A stretch of 64,000 nucleotides of DNA, from NCBI RefSeq assembly GCF_031846415.1, contig NZ_JAVRHT010000013.1, positions 27,515 through 91,514 of the forward strand. The letters are read 5' to 3'. Shown in pieces: positions 33,614-43,075 of the stretch (within the stretch, counting starts at the first letter, position 1; each line of letters begins with the position of its first letter). The notes beneath the pieces are model-generated. The model did no database searches and was not told the origin of the DNA. It saw only the letters and a program-made list of their open reading frames with translations. A program made the position numbers and the translations under genes. This DNA is from Rubrivirga litoralis. Its GTDB lineage: Bacteria; Bacteroidota; Rhodothermia; Rhodothermales; Rubricoccaceae.

Positions 33614-34471
33614 ATGGGCTTTGACTCGAACGGCGCCCGCTTTCTCCTCTCGGCGCGCGAGCGCGGGGCCTCGTTCGAGCGGACGCTCACCCTCGGCCAC
33701 CAGGACCTCCACCTCGCCCCCGAGGAGCGAGCCCAGATCCTGGCCGACTACGGGCTTGCCGACGCGCCGCTCACCGACGGCCCCGGCTTTCTCCGGCACC
33801 TAGGGGCCGACGACGTCGCCGCGCTCGACGTGTCCAACTACGAAGGCGCTCGGATCCTGCACGACCTCAACGAACCCGTCGGCGAGGAGCACAAGGCGCG
33901 GTACTCGGCCGTGATCGACGCGGGGACGTTGGAGCACGTGTTCAACTACGCCGTCGGGCTTAAGAACGCGATGGAGATGGTGGCCGTTGGGGGGCACCTG
34001 ATCACGATCAACCCGGCTAACAACTTTCTGGGCCACGGATTCCACCAGGCCAGCCCGGAGCTTTTCTTCCGGGCGCTCTCGCCGGCCAACGGGTACGAGA
34101 TCGGCCGGGTGGTGCTGGCCGAAGAGGGCGGCGGCTGGTACCAGGTGACGGACCCGGCATCGGTGCGCTCTCGCGTCCAGATCGTCAACGAGCGGCCCAC
34201 GTTCGTCATGGTCCAGGCCCGACGCACGGCCGACGTGCCGGTGTTCGCCGAGTGGCCCCAGCAGAGCGACTACGCCATGATCTGGGCCGACCATGCGGGC
34301 GAGCGGACCGCCGGCCAGAGCCCGCTCGTCCACGGCCTCCGGCAGCGGCTCCGTCACATCGGGCCGGTATGGCGGACGCTCCGGGCGCTCAAGACGACCG
34401 TCGCCGCGCCCGGCGAGCGGCGGCGGCGGTCGTTCCAGAACCGGACGCACTTCCGCCCCGTCGATCGCTGA
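33614..34471 (+). CDS. Class I SAM-dependent methyltransferase-like protein
   Basis: 285 aa. AVIDAGTLEHVFNYAVGLKN followed by AMEMVAVGGHLITINPANNF resembles strands 4-5 of a class I methyltransferase (loss of H/F-type acceptor loop, then a Gly turn and hydrophobic strand), with GHGFHQASPELFFRAL after it. The usual N-terminal GxGxG SAM loop is not evident: the region before this reads VAALDVSNYEGARILHDLN. It may be a degenerate or atypical member. C-terminal tail rich in Arg (RRRRSFQNRTHF). Similar proteins occur in glycan loci, but the substrate is unknown. Confidence 0.6.
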   Translation: MGFDSNGARFLLSARERGASFERTLTLGHQDLHLAPEERAQILADYGLADAPLTDGPGFLRHLGADDVAALDVSNYEGARILHDLNEPVGEEHKARYSAVIDAGTLEHVFNYAVGLKNAMEMVAVGGHLITINPANNFLGHGFHQASPELFFRALSPANGYEIGRVVLAEEGGGWYQVTDPASVRSRVQIVNERPTFVMVQARRTADVPVFAEWPQQSDYAMIWADHAGERTAGQSPLVHGLRQRLRHIGPVWRTLRALKTTVAAPGERRRRSFQNRTHFRPVDR

Positions 34472-34612
34472 CGGGCGTCGACCACCCCGCCCCAAACGGC
34501 GCCACCCCGCCCGGGCAGCGCCGGGCGGGGTGGTCAGGACGTCGTCGGCGGAGAGGCGGCCGCGCCTCGTGCGAGCGGGCAGCGGGCAGGTCGCCCGCCC
34601 CGCCCGCATCCG

Positions 34613-35443
34613 TCACCCGCCGAGGGCGAAGCGGACGAACCGGCGGAGCTCGGCGTCCTGCTTTTTCAGCATCTGCTCGACGGTCATCGAGGAGTCTTTC
34701 ACGAACGGCTGCTCGACGAGCACGTTGTCCTTGAAGTACCGCGTGAGCTTGCCCTCGGCGATCTTGTCGAGGATCTGGTCGGGCTTGCCCTCGGCGCGGG
34801 CCTGCTCGCGGCCGATCTCGCGCTCCTTGTCCTGCGTCTCCTGCGAGACGTCGGCGCGCGTGGCGGCCACGGGGTTCATGGCCGCGGCCTGCATCGCCAC
34901 GTCGCGGCCGGCCTCGGCGAGGTCGCCCGAGCCCGTCATCTCGACGAGCACGCCCAGCTTAGCGCCGGGGTGGATGTAGTCGACGACGGTCCCGCCGTCC
35001 TGGGCCTCGACGGTCTCGAAGCGGCGGACGTCGATCTTCTCGCCGATCTTGCCCGTCATGGCTGTGAGCGCCTCGCCGAGCGGCTGGCCGTCGACCGGGA
35101 CCGCCTGCGCGGCGTCGAGGTCGGCGGGGCGGGCGTCGAGGAGGGCGTCGGCGACCTTCTGGGCGAACGTGACGAACTGGTCGTTGCGGGCAACGAAGTC
35201 GGTCTCGGAGTTGACCTCGACGATCACGCCGACGTCGCCGCTGTCGGTCGTCGCGGTCACAATGGCGCCCTCGGTGGCGTCACGGTCGGAGCGGCTGGCG
35301 GCCACCTTCTGGCCCTTTTTGCGGAGGATGTCGATGGCCTGGTCGAAGTCGCCGTCGGCCTCGACGAGCGCCTTTTTGCAGTCCATCATGCCCGCGCCGG
35401 TGGCCTCGCGGAGCTGCTTTACGTCTTGTGCGGAGATTGCCAT
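34613..35443 (-). CDS. tsf: Translation elongation factor Ts
   Basis: 276 aa; exchanges GDP for GTP on EF-Tu. VKQLREATGAGMMDCKKALV is the N-terminal UBA-like signature, followed by VEVNSETDFVARNDQFVTFA, the TDFV motif that enters the EF-Tu nucleotide site. Length and domains are normal. It is downstream of rpsB across a gap holding a strong 12-bp hairpin. Confidence 0.96.
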   Translation of the reverse strand: MAISAQDVKQLREATGAGMMDCKKALVEADGDFDQAIDILRKKGQKVAASRSDRDATEGAIVTATTDSGDVGVIVEVNSETDFVARNDQFVTFAQKVADALLDARPADLDAAQAVPVDGQPLGEALTAMTGKIGEKIDVRRFETVEAQDGGTVVDYIHPGAKLGVLVEMTGSGDLAEAGRDVAMQAAAMNPVAATRADVSQETQDKEREIGREQARAEGKPDQILDKIAEGKLTRYFKDNVLVEQPFVKDSSMTVEQMLKKQDAELRRFVRFALGG

Positions 35444-35515
35444 GTCGGTCGGTCTGGAATGTCGGATGCGGGGTCGGGCGGGGCGGACCCGACGGGCACG
35501 TAGCCCCGAAAGCGA

Positions 35516-35557
35516 GACGGGGACACGACGGGCCGGGCGGCGCGGCGTGTCCCCGTC
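35516..35557. terminator. 12-bp perfect hairpin between rpsB and tsf
   Basis: Arms GACGGGGACACG (35516-35527) and CGTGTCCCCGTC (35546-35557) pair perfectly across an 18-base GC-rich loop. There is no T-run, so it may act as a processing or partial attenuation site between rpsB and tsf rather than a strict terminator. The GGACAC core recalls the GTAGGGACAC palindromes. Confidence 0.5.
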
Positions 35558-35608
35558 GGGCGGCGTGGGCGGCCCCGGCGGAGCGGCCCGAGGGCGGGGT
35601 GGAGCCCT

Positions 35609-36433
35609 CTAGCTGTTGTCGGTCTCGGCGTCGGCGAGCGTGACGACCTCCTCGGTCCCCTCGGTCTCGTCGTCGCCCTTCTTGGCCGTCTCCTCGGCCT
35701 GGGCGGCGCGCGTCGCGGCCTCGGCGGCGGCCTCCTCGCGCTTGGCGAGCCCGGACTGCCGGCCCTCGATGATGGCGTCGGCGATGACGCGCGTGAACAG
35801 CGCCACCGACTTCATGGCGTCGTCGTTGGCCGGGATCGGGAAGTCGACGAGGTCGGGGTCGACGTTGGAGTCGACGAGGGCGATGACCGGGATGCCCAGC
35901 TTGCGGGCCTCGTCGACGGCGATGTGCTCGCGCTTGACGTCGACGACGAAGAGGGCGCCGGGCACCTTGTTCATGTCGGAGATGCCGCCGAGCACGCGCT
36001 CGAGCTTTTCGAGCTCGCGCGAGCGCATGAGCCGCTCCTTCTTCTTGAGCCCGGCGACGGAGCCGTCGGCCTCCTCGCGGCGGAGCGTCTCCATGCGCCG
36101 GAGGCTGCCGCGGATGGTCTGGAAGTTGGTGAGCATCCCGCCCAGCCAGCGGTCGACCGCGTAGGGCATCCCGCACCGCTCGGCCTCCTCGCGGACCACG
36201 TTCTGGGCCTGCTTCTTGGTCCCGATAAAGAGGATGTTCCGGCCCTGCGACGCGAACCGCGCGGCGGCCTCGGCGGCCTGGTCGAGGAGCGTCTGGGTCT
36301 GCTTGAGGTCGAGGATGTGGATCCCGTTCCTCTCCATGAAGATGTACGGAGCCATCTTCGGGTTCCACCGGCTCGTGAGGTGGCCGAAGTGGGCGCCTGC
36401 GCGGAGCAGGTCTTCGATCGGAAGGCGGGCCAT
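35609..36433 (-). CDS. rpsB: 30S ribosomal protein S2
   Basis: 274 aa. LLRAGAHFGHLTSRWNPKMA is signature 1, and GNILFIGTKKQAQ-type GRNILFIGTKKQAQNVVREE and DRWLGGMLTNFQTI are core segments. PVIALVDSNVDPDLVDFPIP with ANDDA is signature 2. The acidic C-terminal tail (about 232-274, ending ADAETDNS) is longer than in E. coli. Start at MARLPIEDLLRAG. Transcribed with tsf. Confidence 0.96.
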   Translation of the reverse strand: MARLPIEDLLRAGAHFGHLTSRWNPKMAPYIFMERNGIHILDLKQTQTLLDQAAEAAARFASQGRNILFIGTKKQAQNVVREEAERCGMPYAVDRWLGGMLTNFQTIRGSLRRMETLRREEADGSVAGLKKKERLMRSRELEKLERVLGGISDMNKVPGALFVVDVKREHIAVDEARKLGIPVIALVDSNVDPDLVDFPIPANDDAMKSVALFTRVIADAIIEGRQSGLAKREEAAAEAATRAAQAEETAKKGDDETEGTEEVVTLADAETDNS

Positions 36434-36591
36434 GTTGGCTGTGGGCAGTCGCCGGCCGCGGAGGGCCGGGCGGGGTGGTTGGGGCCTCCCCCGCCGTCGC
36501 TCGCGCGGCCGACCCGCCCCGCCCGAGGGCGGTCCGACCAAGCCGGTCGGCGGGCACCCGGCCGCGCGTCGGGCGGGGTGGGGGATGAATG

Positions 36592-36663
36592 CAGTACGGG
36601 GTCCAGGTACGGGGTACGAACTCCGGGAGCGGCGTACCGAGTACCCTGTACCTCGTACCCGCG
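36592..36663. repeat. Stutter element, GTACC-word family
   Basis: GTACGGGGTCCAGGTACGGG words on one side and CGTACCGAGTACCCTGTACC with TCGTACC on the other, pairing across ACTCCGGGAG. It lies between the rpsI stop and the rpsB start. A short hairpin CGAAGC-TTA-GCGCTTCG overlaps the rpsI stop at its edge. Confidence 0.62.
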
Positions 36664-36667
36664 AAGC

Positions 36668-37057
36668 TTAGCGCTTCGAGAACTGGAACTTCTTACGGGC
36701 CTTGGGCTGGCCGGGCTTTTTGCGCTCGACCATGCGGGGGTCGCGCGTGAGGTAGCCGGCGTCGCGGAGCGGCTTGCGGAGGTCCTCGTTGAAGTCGATG
36801 AGCGCGCGGGCGATGCCAAGCTGGATGGCCTCGGCCTGGCCGGTGAGCCCGCCGCCCTTCGCGTTGACGAGGACGTCGAACTGGCCGCGGAGCTCCGTCA
36901 GGTCGAGCGGGGCGGTGGCGGCGCGCTGGCGGATCTCGGTCGGGAGGTACTCCTTGAGCTCGCGCTTGTTGACGACGACGTTGCCGGAGCCGGGGCGAAG
37001 GTAGACGCGGGCGACCGACGTTTTGCGGCGGCCGACGGCCTGGTACTGGGTTGCCAT
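36668..37057 (-). CDS. rpsI: 30S ribosomal protein S9
   Basis: 129 aa. QYQAVGRRKTSVARVYLRPG is the N-terminus, FDVLVNAKGGGLTGQAEAIQ with LGIARAL the signature, and RDPRMVERKKPGQPKARKKF with QFSKR the basic C-terminal tail that reaches the P-site. Downstream of rplM as in nearly all bacteria. Confidence 0.97.
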   Translation of the reverse strand: MATQYQAVGRRKTSVARVYLRPGSGNVVVNKRELKEYLPTEIRQRAATAPLDLTELRGQFDVLVNAKGGGLTGQAEAIQLGIARALIDFNEDLRKPLRDAGYLTRDPRMVERKKPGQPKARKKFQFSKR

Positions 37058-37064
37058 AGATGCG

Positions 37065-37150
37065 GGGTACAGGATACAGGGTTCGGGGTACAGTCCGGCG
37101 TGGGCACGGGGGCGGGGTGGCCGCGCCTCGTACCGAGTACCCCGTACCGC
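37065..37150. repeat. Stutter element, GTACC-word family, between rplM and rpsI
   Basis: GGGGTACAGGATACAGGGTT words and, after a GGGCGGGGTGG box, TCGTACCGAGTACCCCGTAC words. Degenerate pairing possible. It lies inside a ribosomal protein operon, so it cannot be a full terminator unless rpsI has its own promoter. Confidence 0.6.
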
Positions 37151-37151
37151 G

Positions 37152-37595
37152 TTAGATGTCGAGGGGCTCGGGCTGCTGGGCCTCGTGCGGGTGGTCGGGG
37201 CCGGCGTAGACGTGGAGCTTGCCGAGCATGGCGCGGCCGAGCTTGTTGCGCGGCATCATGCCCTTGACGGCGTTCTCGACGATGAACTCGGGCTTGTGGT
37301 CGCGGAGCTCCTTCGGCGTCCGCTGCTTGATGCCGCCGGGGTAGCCGGAGTGCCGGAAGTAGAGCTTGTCGGTCTCCTTCTTGCCCGTGAACCGCGCCTT
37401 GCCGGCGTTGACGACCACGACGTGGTCGCCGACGTCCATGTGGGGCGTGTACTCCGGCTTGTGCTTGCCGCGGAGGATCGTGGCGACGCGGGCGGCGAGG
37501 CGGCCGACGACGAGGTTCTCGGCGTCGACGACGTGCCACGCCGCTTCGACGTCGCCGGGCCGGGCGCTGTAGGTCTTGAACGAGGTCGTGTTCAT
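37152..37595 (-). CDS. rplM: 50S ribosomal protein L13
   Basis: 147 aa. AWHVVDAENLVVGRLAARVA is the N-terminal block. DHVVVVNAGKARFTGKKETD and YRHSGYPGG-type FRHSGYPGGIKQRTPKEL are signature segments, with AVKGMMPRNKLGRAMLGKLH and VYAG near the end. Start at MNTTSFKTYSARPGD, preceded by a leader of about 160 bases with a hairpin and a TAGCTTCC promoter word. Confidence 0.97.
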   Translation of the reverse strand: MNTTSFKTYSARPGDVEAAWHVVDAENLVVGRLAARVATILRGKHKPEYTPHMDVGDHVVVVNAGKARFTGKKETDKLYFRHSGYPGGIKQRTPKELRDHKPEFIVENAVKGMMPRNKLGRAMLGKLHVYAGPDHPHEAQQPEPLDI

Positions 37596-37901
37596 GGGTC
37601 TGTCGGGGCCGGGGGGCCGGCGCGGGCGCAAAAAGAGGGCGGGGCGGGCGGGGCTCCTCCGCGCAGACGTGCGCGGGAGGGCAGCGGTCCGCTCCGCGGC
37701 CGACGGGCCGACCGGGCGTCTACGGCAGACGGGGGCCGGGGCAGTCGAGCCTGGGAAGCTAGAGGGCAGGCGGGGCAGGGGCAACGTCTGGGACCCGGCC
37801 GGACGGCCCGGATGGGCGAGTTCAAGGGTTCTTCCTCGGTAAGAGCGCGCGCTCTATCTTCACCGTCTGCCCAGGTATGCCCACGGATTCGACGGCTCAC
37901 T
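37596..37901. promoter_or_regulatory. Divergent control region between rplM and the sigma factor gene
   Basis: No gene. Toward rplM (minus strand): TAGCTTCC at 37761-37754, then a leader with a 10-bp, single-bulge hairpin (37656-37680), a GC box and TTTTT at 37634-37630; a possible attenuator or r-protein leader. Toward the sigma gene (plus): a perfect 14-base palindrome AGAGCGCGCGCTCT (37842-37855) whose last base is the first T of TATCTTCA (37855-37862), a candidate -7 element. An operator overlapping the promoter is suggested. Confidence 0.45.
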
Positions 37902-38570
37902 GTGTCCGACATCTCCTTCGAACGGCTCGACGCCGTCGCCGCCCGCCTCCCCTTCTCCGTCGACGACTACGGCGCGGCCGCGGCCGCGTTCGTCCGCTGG
38001 CGGGCCGGGGGCGGGGCGGCCGACTGGGAGGCGGCCGTGACCTGGGCGTACTGCTACTCGCTCCGGTACCTCTACGTCCGGTTCGCCCGCGAGCCTGCCG
38101 CGGCGTCGGCCGACGTCGAGGCCGTCGTCGACCGGACGTTTATGCGCGTGCTCGACAAGCTTGACGAGGTCCGGGACCCGTCGAAGTTTCCGCAGTTCGT
38201 GAGCGTCGTGTGCAAGCGGGCGCTCCTCACCTACCGCGAGCGGTGCCGGCCGACGGCGGCGCTCGACGAGGAGCGGATGGCCGCCCCGCCCCGCCCGGAG
38301 TACCTCGACGGCGACCTCGTGCGGTGGGCCGTCGGCCGGGCCGTCGACGCGCTGCCCCCGGCGCTCCGCGTCGTGGCCCGGATGCGGCTCCTCGACGGCG
38401 CCCCCTACGCCGACGTGGCCCGCGCGACCGGGCACGCGCTGCCGACCGTGCGGACCTACCTCTCGAAGGCGGTCCGCCGGCTGCGCGACGACCCCCACCT
38501 CCGCGCGCTCGCGTTCGACGACGTGCTCCCGGTTGGGGCAATCCCCGAACCCGAGGGCGGGGCGGTGTAG
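37902..38570 (+). CDS. Sigma-70 family RNA polymerase sigma factor (ECF-like)
   Basis: 222 aa. The region 2-like segment includes FMRVLDKLDEVRDPSKFPQF followed by VSVVCKRALLTYRERCRP. The region 4 helix-turn-helix is MRLLDGAPYADVARATGHAL followed by PTVRTYLSKAVRRLR. GTG start at SDISFERLDAV; other frames are not supported. It is followed 53 bases downstream by a single-pass membrane protein gene, the usual layout for a sigma factor and its anti-sigma factor. The promoter overlaps a palindrome (37842-37855). Confidence 0.82.
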   Translation: MSDISFERLDAVAARLPFSVDDYGAAAAAFVRWRAGGGAADWEAAVTWAYCYSLRYLYVRFAREPAAASADVEAVVDRTFMRVLDKLDEVRDPSKFPQFVSVVCKRALLTYRERCRPTAALDEERMAAPPRPEYLDGDLVRWAVGRAVDALPPALRVVARMRLLDGAPYADVARATGHALPTVRTYLSKAVRRLRDDPHLRALAFDDVLPVGAIPEPEGGAV

Positions 38571-38623
38571 CGAGGTTGCACGCGCGGTCGGGCCGCGTCT
38601 ACCGCCCGACCCGCCCCGCTCTT

Positions 38624-39436
38624 GTGGACGACCTCGGCCCCCTGATCGACGACTACCCCGCCCTCTCGCCTGAGGAGCGGGCGGACGTGGAGGCGCGCGT
38701 GGCCGCGGCGCCCGAGTGGGCGGCGGCTCTGGCCGCGGCCCAGGAGTTTGCCGCCCTCCTCGACGCCGCCGCGCCCCGCCCCGCCCCGCCCCCGGCCGGC
38801 GGCGACGGGCAGCGCCCGGACGACGCGGCGGCCGCTCGCCTCCGTGCGCTGCTCGCCGAGGCCGAGGACCCGGTGCAGAAGTTCGAGCGGCTGACCGGCC
38901 AGCCCCTGCCCGATCTGCCGCCCCGCCCGACGCCGAACGGCAAGGGCGGCGGCCGAGCGGGGCGGGGAGGCGCCGCCGCGGTCGTGGTCCTCCTGGCGCT
39001 GTGGGGCGGGGTGGCCGCTCAGTCCGCCGCCACGGCGCCGGAGCGCGCGCGCGTCGCGGACGTCGGGGCGCTGGCGGACGTGGATCCGACCGCCCGGGGC
39101 GGGGTGGAGCCGCTGGCCGCGCGGCTGGACCACGCCCTGAGCCGCGTGGCGGACGCGCGGCGTGGAGCGCCGAGCCGCCCCGCCCGCTACGACGCGGACG
39201 CGCTGGCGACAGCGGCGGCCGACCTCGGCGGACTCGTGGCCGAGGCGCCGGCGGGCTCAGCGGTCGCGCAGGAGGCCGGCCTCGCGCGTGGACGCGTCCT
39301 CCTCCACCTGGGCCGCGACGCCGACGCCGCGCGGACGCTCGGCGCGCTCGTCCGCGACGGCGGCTACCGGGCGCCCGAGGCGCGGCGCCTGCTCGACTGG
39401 GTCCGCGCGGGCGGGGCGAACGAACGGGACGGGTGA
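38624..39436 (+). CDS. Predicted single-pass membrane protein, possible anti-sigma factor
   Basis: About 270 aa, very Ala-rich. The N-terminal half (LVDDLGPLIDDYPALSPEER with ADVEARVAAAPEW) resembles the acidic N-termini of anti-sigma factors (start, size and 'processed residue' spacing), though the zinc-binding HxxxCxxC motif is missing. A transmembrane helix AAAVVVLLALWGGVAA (about 122-137) follows a Gly/Lys-rich positive stretch. The C-terminal part has helical-repeat character (AGLARGRVLLHLGRDADAAR, TPR-like). GTG start; a TTG start further upstream is possible. The partner role is inferred only from position. Confidence 0.55.
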   Translation: MDDLGPLIDDYPALSPEERADVEARVAAAPEWAAALAAAQEFAALLDAAAPRPAPPPAGGDGQRPDDAAAARLRALLAEAEDPVQKFERLTGQPLPDLPPRPTPNGKGGGRAGRGGAAAVVVLLALWGGVAAQSAATAPERARVADVGALADVDPTARGGVEPLAARLDHALSRVADARRGAPSRPARYDADALATAAADLGGLVAEAPAGSAVAQEAGLARGRVLLHLGRDADAARTLGALVRDGGYRAPEARRLLDWVRAGGANERDG

Positions 39437-39510
39437 CGGCGCGCTGACACCGCCGCTCGGTAGCTTCCCGACCGCCCCGCCCGGCGGGTTCTCCCTCTGA
39501 GTCTGCCCGT

Positions 39511-39518
39511 TAGGTTTT
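39511..39518 (+). promoter_or_regulatory. TAGGTTTT promoter word before ruvA
   Basis: TAGGTTTT, 22 bases before the ruvA GTG. A second word, TAGCTTCC, lies at 39461-39468. Either could be the -7 element; a GC box separates the first from the start codon. Confidence 0.35.
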
Positions 39519-39540
39519 CGCCTCCAGGACCGCCCCGCCC

Positions 39541-40143
39541 GTGTACGCATACGTTTCCGGCACCCTCGCCGAAAAAAGGCCGACCGAGGCCGTCATCGAC
39601 GCCGGCGGCATCGGCTACCGGCTCCTGATCCCGGCCTCGTCGTTCGACAAGCTCCCGGCGGTCGGGAAGCCGGCCAAGCTGCTGACCACGTTCGTCGTCC
39701 GCGAGGACGCGCAGACGCTCTACGGGTTCGCGACCGACGGCGAGCGGACGGCGTTCGAGACGCTGACGGCCGTGAGCGGCGTCGGCCCCAAGCTGGCGCT
39801 CGCGGCGCTCAGCGCGATGAGCCCGGCCGAGCTCCAGAGCACGGTCGTCTCGGGCGACGTGGCCATGCTCACGCGCGTCCCGGGCGTGGGGAAGCGGAAG
39901 GCCGAAAAGCTCATCGTCGAGCTCAAAGACAAGTTCGCCGACCTCGACGGGCTCGAGCCGGCCGGCGCGCTGGGCAGCGGCGACTCGGCCGCCACGCAGG
40001 CCCGCGCCGACGCCCGCGCGGGCCTGGAGGCGCTCGGGCTGGGGCGCGCCGAGGCCGAGCGCCGGCTCCGCAAGGTGCTCCGCGCGAACCCGGAATCGCC
40101 CTCGGCCGAGGACCTCATCCGCCTCGCGCTGCGCGAGAGCTGA
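39541..40143 (+). CDS. ruvA: Holliday junction branch migration protein RuvA
   Basis: 200 aa, normal length. MYAYVSGTLAEKRPTEAVID with AGGIGYRLLIP is the N-terminal OB-fold. The two helix-hairpin-helix motifs are in FETLTAVSGVGPKLALAALS and TRVPGVGKRKAEKLIVELKD. The C-terminal RuvB-binding domain follows (residues about 150-200). GTG start. ruvB and ruvC are not next to it. Confidence 0.96.
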   Translation: MYAYVSGTLAEKRPTEAVIDAGGIGYRLLIPASSFDKLPAVGKPAKLLTTFVVREDAQTLYGFATDGERTAFETLTAVSGVGPKLALAALSAMSPAELQSTVVSGDVAMLTRVPGVGKRKAEKLIVELKDKFADLDGLEPAGALGSGDSAATQARADARAGLEALGLGRAEAERRLRKVLRANPESPSAEDLIRLALRES

Positions 40144-40240
40144 GGGCGGGGCGGCCGGGCGGGGCGCCGGGGCGGGGAGGAGAAGAGGACGGGAGGAGAA
40201 GAACCGCTCTGCGTACGACCGCCCCACCCGCCGCCCCGCC

Positions 40241-41410
40241 CTACGCCGCGACCGCGTCCAGGAGGGGCTCCGCCGCTTCCACCCCGCCCGAGCGGTCGAG
40301 GACGGCTTCGAGCGCGCCGAGGCACGCGAGGACTGGGCCGGGGCGGGCGCCCTCGCCCATCAGCCCGATCCGCCAGGCGCGGCCGGCGAGGTCACCCAGG
40401 CCGCCGCCGATTTCGAGGCCGTGCTCGTCGAGGAGCCGGCGCCGCGTGGCGGCGTCGTCGACGCCGTCGGGGATCCAGACGGCGTTGAGCTGGGGGAGCC
40501 GCTCGGCCTCGGGCACGACGAACGCGAGGCCCAGCGCGTCGAGCCCGGCCGCGAGCGCCCGGTGCATCCGGCGGTGCCGCGCCCACGCCGCCTCCAGCCC
40601 CTCGCCCTGGAGCCGCCGGAGCGCCTCGTGCAGCGCGTAGATCATGTTGACGGGCGCCGTGTGGTGGTACGCCCGCTTCGCCCCGTCCGCGTTCCAGTAG
40701 CGGGCGACGAGCGAGACGTCCAGGAACCACGACTGCACCGGCGTCTCGCGCGCGTCCATGCGCTCGAGGGCTCGGTCCGAGAACGTGACGGGCGAGAGCC
40801 CGGGCGGGGCGGCGAGGCACTTTTGCGTGCCGCTGTACACGGCGTCGAGCCCCCAGTCGTCCACGCGGACCGGCACGCCGCCCAGGCTCGTGACGGTGTC
40901 GGCGACGACGAGGCAGCCGTGGTCGCGGGCGATCCGGGCCAGCGTCTCGGCGTCCGACAGCGCGCCGGTCGAGGTCTCGGCGTGGACGAACGCGACGACC
41001 TCGGCCTCGGGGTGTTCTACCAGCGCGTCGGCGAGCGTCTCGGGCGGGACGGCCCGGCCCCACTCGGCGTCGACCACGACGGCCACCCCGCCCGCCCGCT
41101 CGACCATCTGGCGGAGCCGGTCGCCGAACACGCCGTTCCGGCACACCACGACCGTCGTCCCGGGCTCGACGAGGTTGTCGACGCACGCCTCCATGCCGGC
41201 CGTGCCCGGGCCGGAGACGGGCATCGTGAGCCGGTTCTGGGTCAGGAACGTCTCTTGGAGCAGCCCTTTCGTCTCGTCCATGAGGTCCACGAACGCCGGG
41301 TCGAGGTGGCCGATCGTGGGCCGGGCGAGGGCGGCGAGCACGTCGGGCGAGACCGGCGACGGGCCGGGTCCCATCAGCGTGCGGGCGGGGGGGGCGAACG
41401 ATTCGGGCAT
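40241..41410 (-). CDS. Class V aminotransferase, alanine-glyoxylate/serine-glyoxylate type
   Basis: 389 aa PLP enzyme. MGPGPSPVSPDVLAALARPT followed by IGHLDPAF is the AGT-family opening. VHAETSTGALSD and LVVADTVTSLGGVPV (PLP-binding Asp) precede YSGTQKCLAAPPGLSPVTFS, which holds the Schiff-base Lys. Interconverts glyoxylate and glycine using Ala or Ser. It lies just downstream of isocitrate lyase on the same strand, so it would draw on glyoxylate from the bypass. Start at MPESFAPPARTLMGP; upstream codons lie in stutter sequence. Confidence 0.88.
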   Translation of the reverse strand: MPESFAPPARTLMGPGPSPVSPDVLAALARPTIGHLDPAFVDLMDETKGLLQETFLTQNRLTMPVSGPGTAGMEACVDNLVEPGTTVVVCRNGVFGDRLRQMVERAGGVAVVVDAEWGRAVPPETLADALVEHPEAEVVAFVHAETSTGALSDAETLARIARDHGCLVVADTVTSLGGVPVRVDDWGLDAVYSGTQKCLAAPPGLSPVTFSDRALERMDARETPVQSWFLDVSLVARYWNADGAKRAYHHTAPVNMIYALHEALRRLQGEGLEAAWARHRRMHRALAAGLDALGLAFVVPEAERLPQLNAVWIPDGVDDAATRRRLLDEHGLEIGGGLGDLAGRAWRIGLMGEGARPGPVLACLGALEAVLDRSGGVEAAEPLLDAVAA

Positions 41411-41455
41411 GGGGGTCAGGTACGGGGTGCGAGGTATAGGGTACAGGTGCGACGC
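41411..41455. repeat. Stutter half-element, GTACC-word family
   Basis: GGTCAGGTACGGGGTGCGAG followed by GTATAGGGTACAGG just upstream of the aminotransferase start. The opposite arm is not obvious within 100 bases, so this may be a half-copy. Confidence 0.45.
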
Positions 41456-41554
41456 GCGAGAGCGGGGCGGTTCCACGCGCGGCCACCCCGCCCCGCCCCG
41501 TGCGCGCGAGCGTCGGGAGAGGGCGGGGCGGTTGGCGACGTGGGCGGGGCGGGG

Positions 41555-41638
41555 TGGAAGAGAGGGGGACGTGCGGGATGAGGAGAGGCGTGGGCTCCCT
41601 CTGCCCATCCCTCCGTCCCGCATCCCCCATCCCTCCCC
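41555..41638. repeat. Stutter element, GGGATG-word family, after isocitrate lyase
   Basis: GTGCGGGATGAGGAGAGGCG on one side and CCCATCCCTCCGTCCCGCAT followed by CCCCCATCCCTCCCC on the other. Paired arms close to the isocitrate lyase stop; possible terminator before the aminotransferase gene. Confidence 0.6.
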
Positions 41639-42943
<1,305 letters not shown>

Positions 42944-43075
42944 GGGTCTGGGGTTCGGGGGTTCGAGGTTGTGCGGTTCAAGGTTTTTGCGTCGGGTCGG
43001 GCGGGGCGGTCCGTGCGGGCGTCGGCGTCGGGGCGCACACCGCCCCGCCCGCGTCGTGTGGGCGGGGCGGGGTGG
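42944..43075. repeat. Gap between aceB and aceA with GGTTC words and GC-box inverted repeat
   Basis: 42955-42990 contains GGTTCGGGGGTTCGAGGTTG-type stutter words without a clear partner arm. 43005-43075 has GGGCGGGGCGGT and ACCGCCCCGCCC boxes in opposite orientation that can pair. No gene. Confidence 0.5.
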
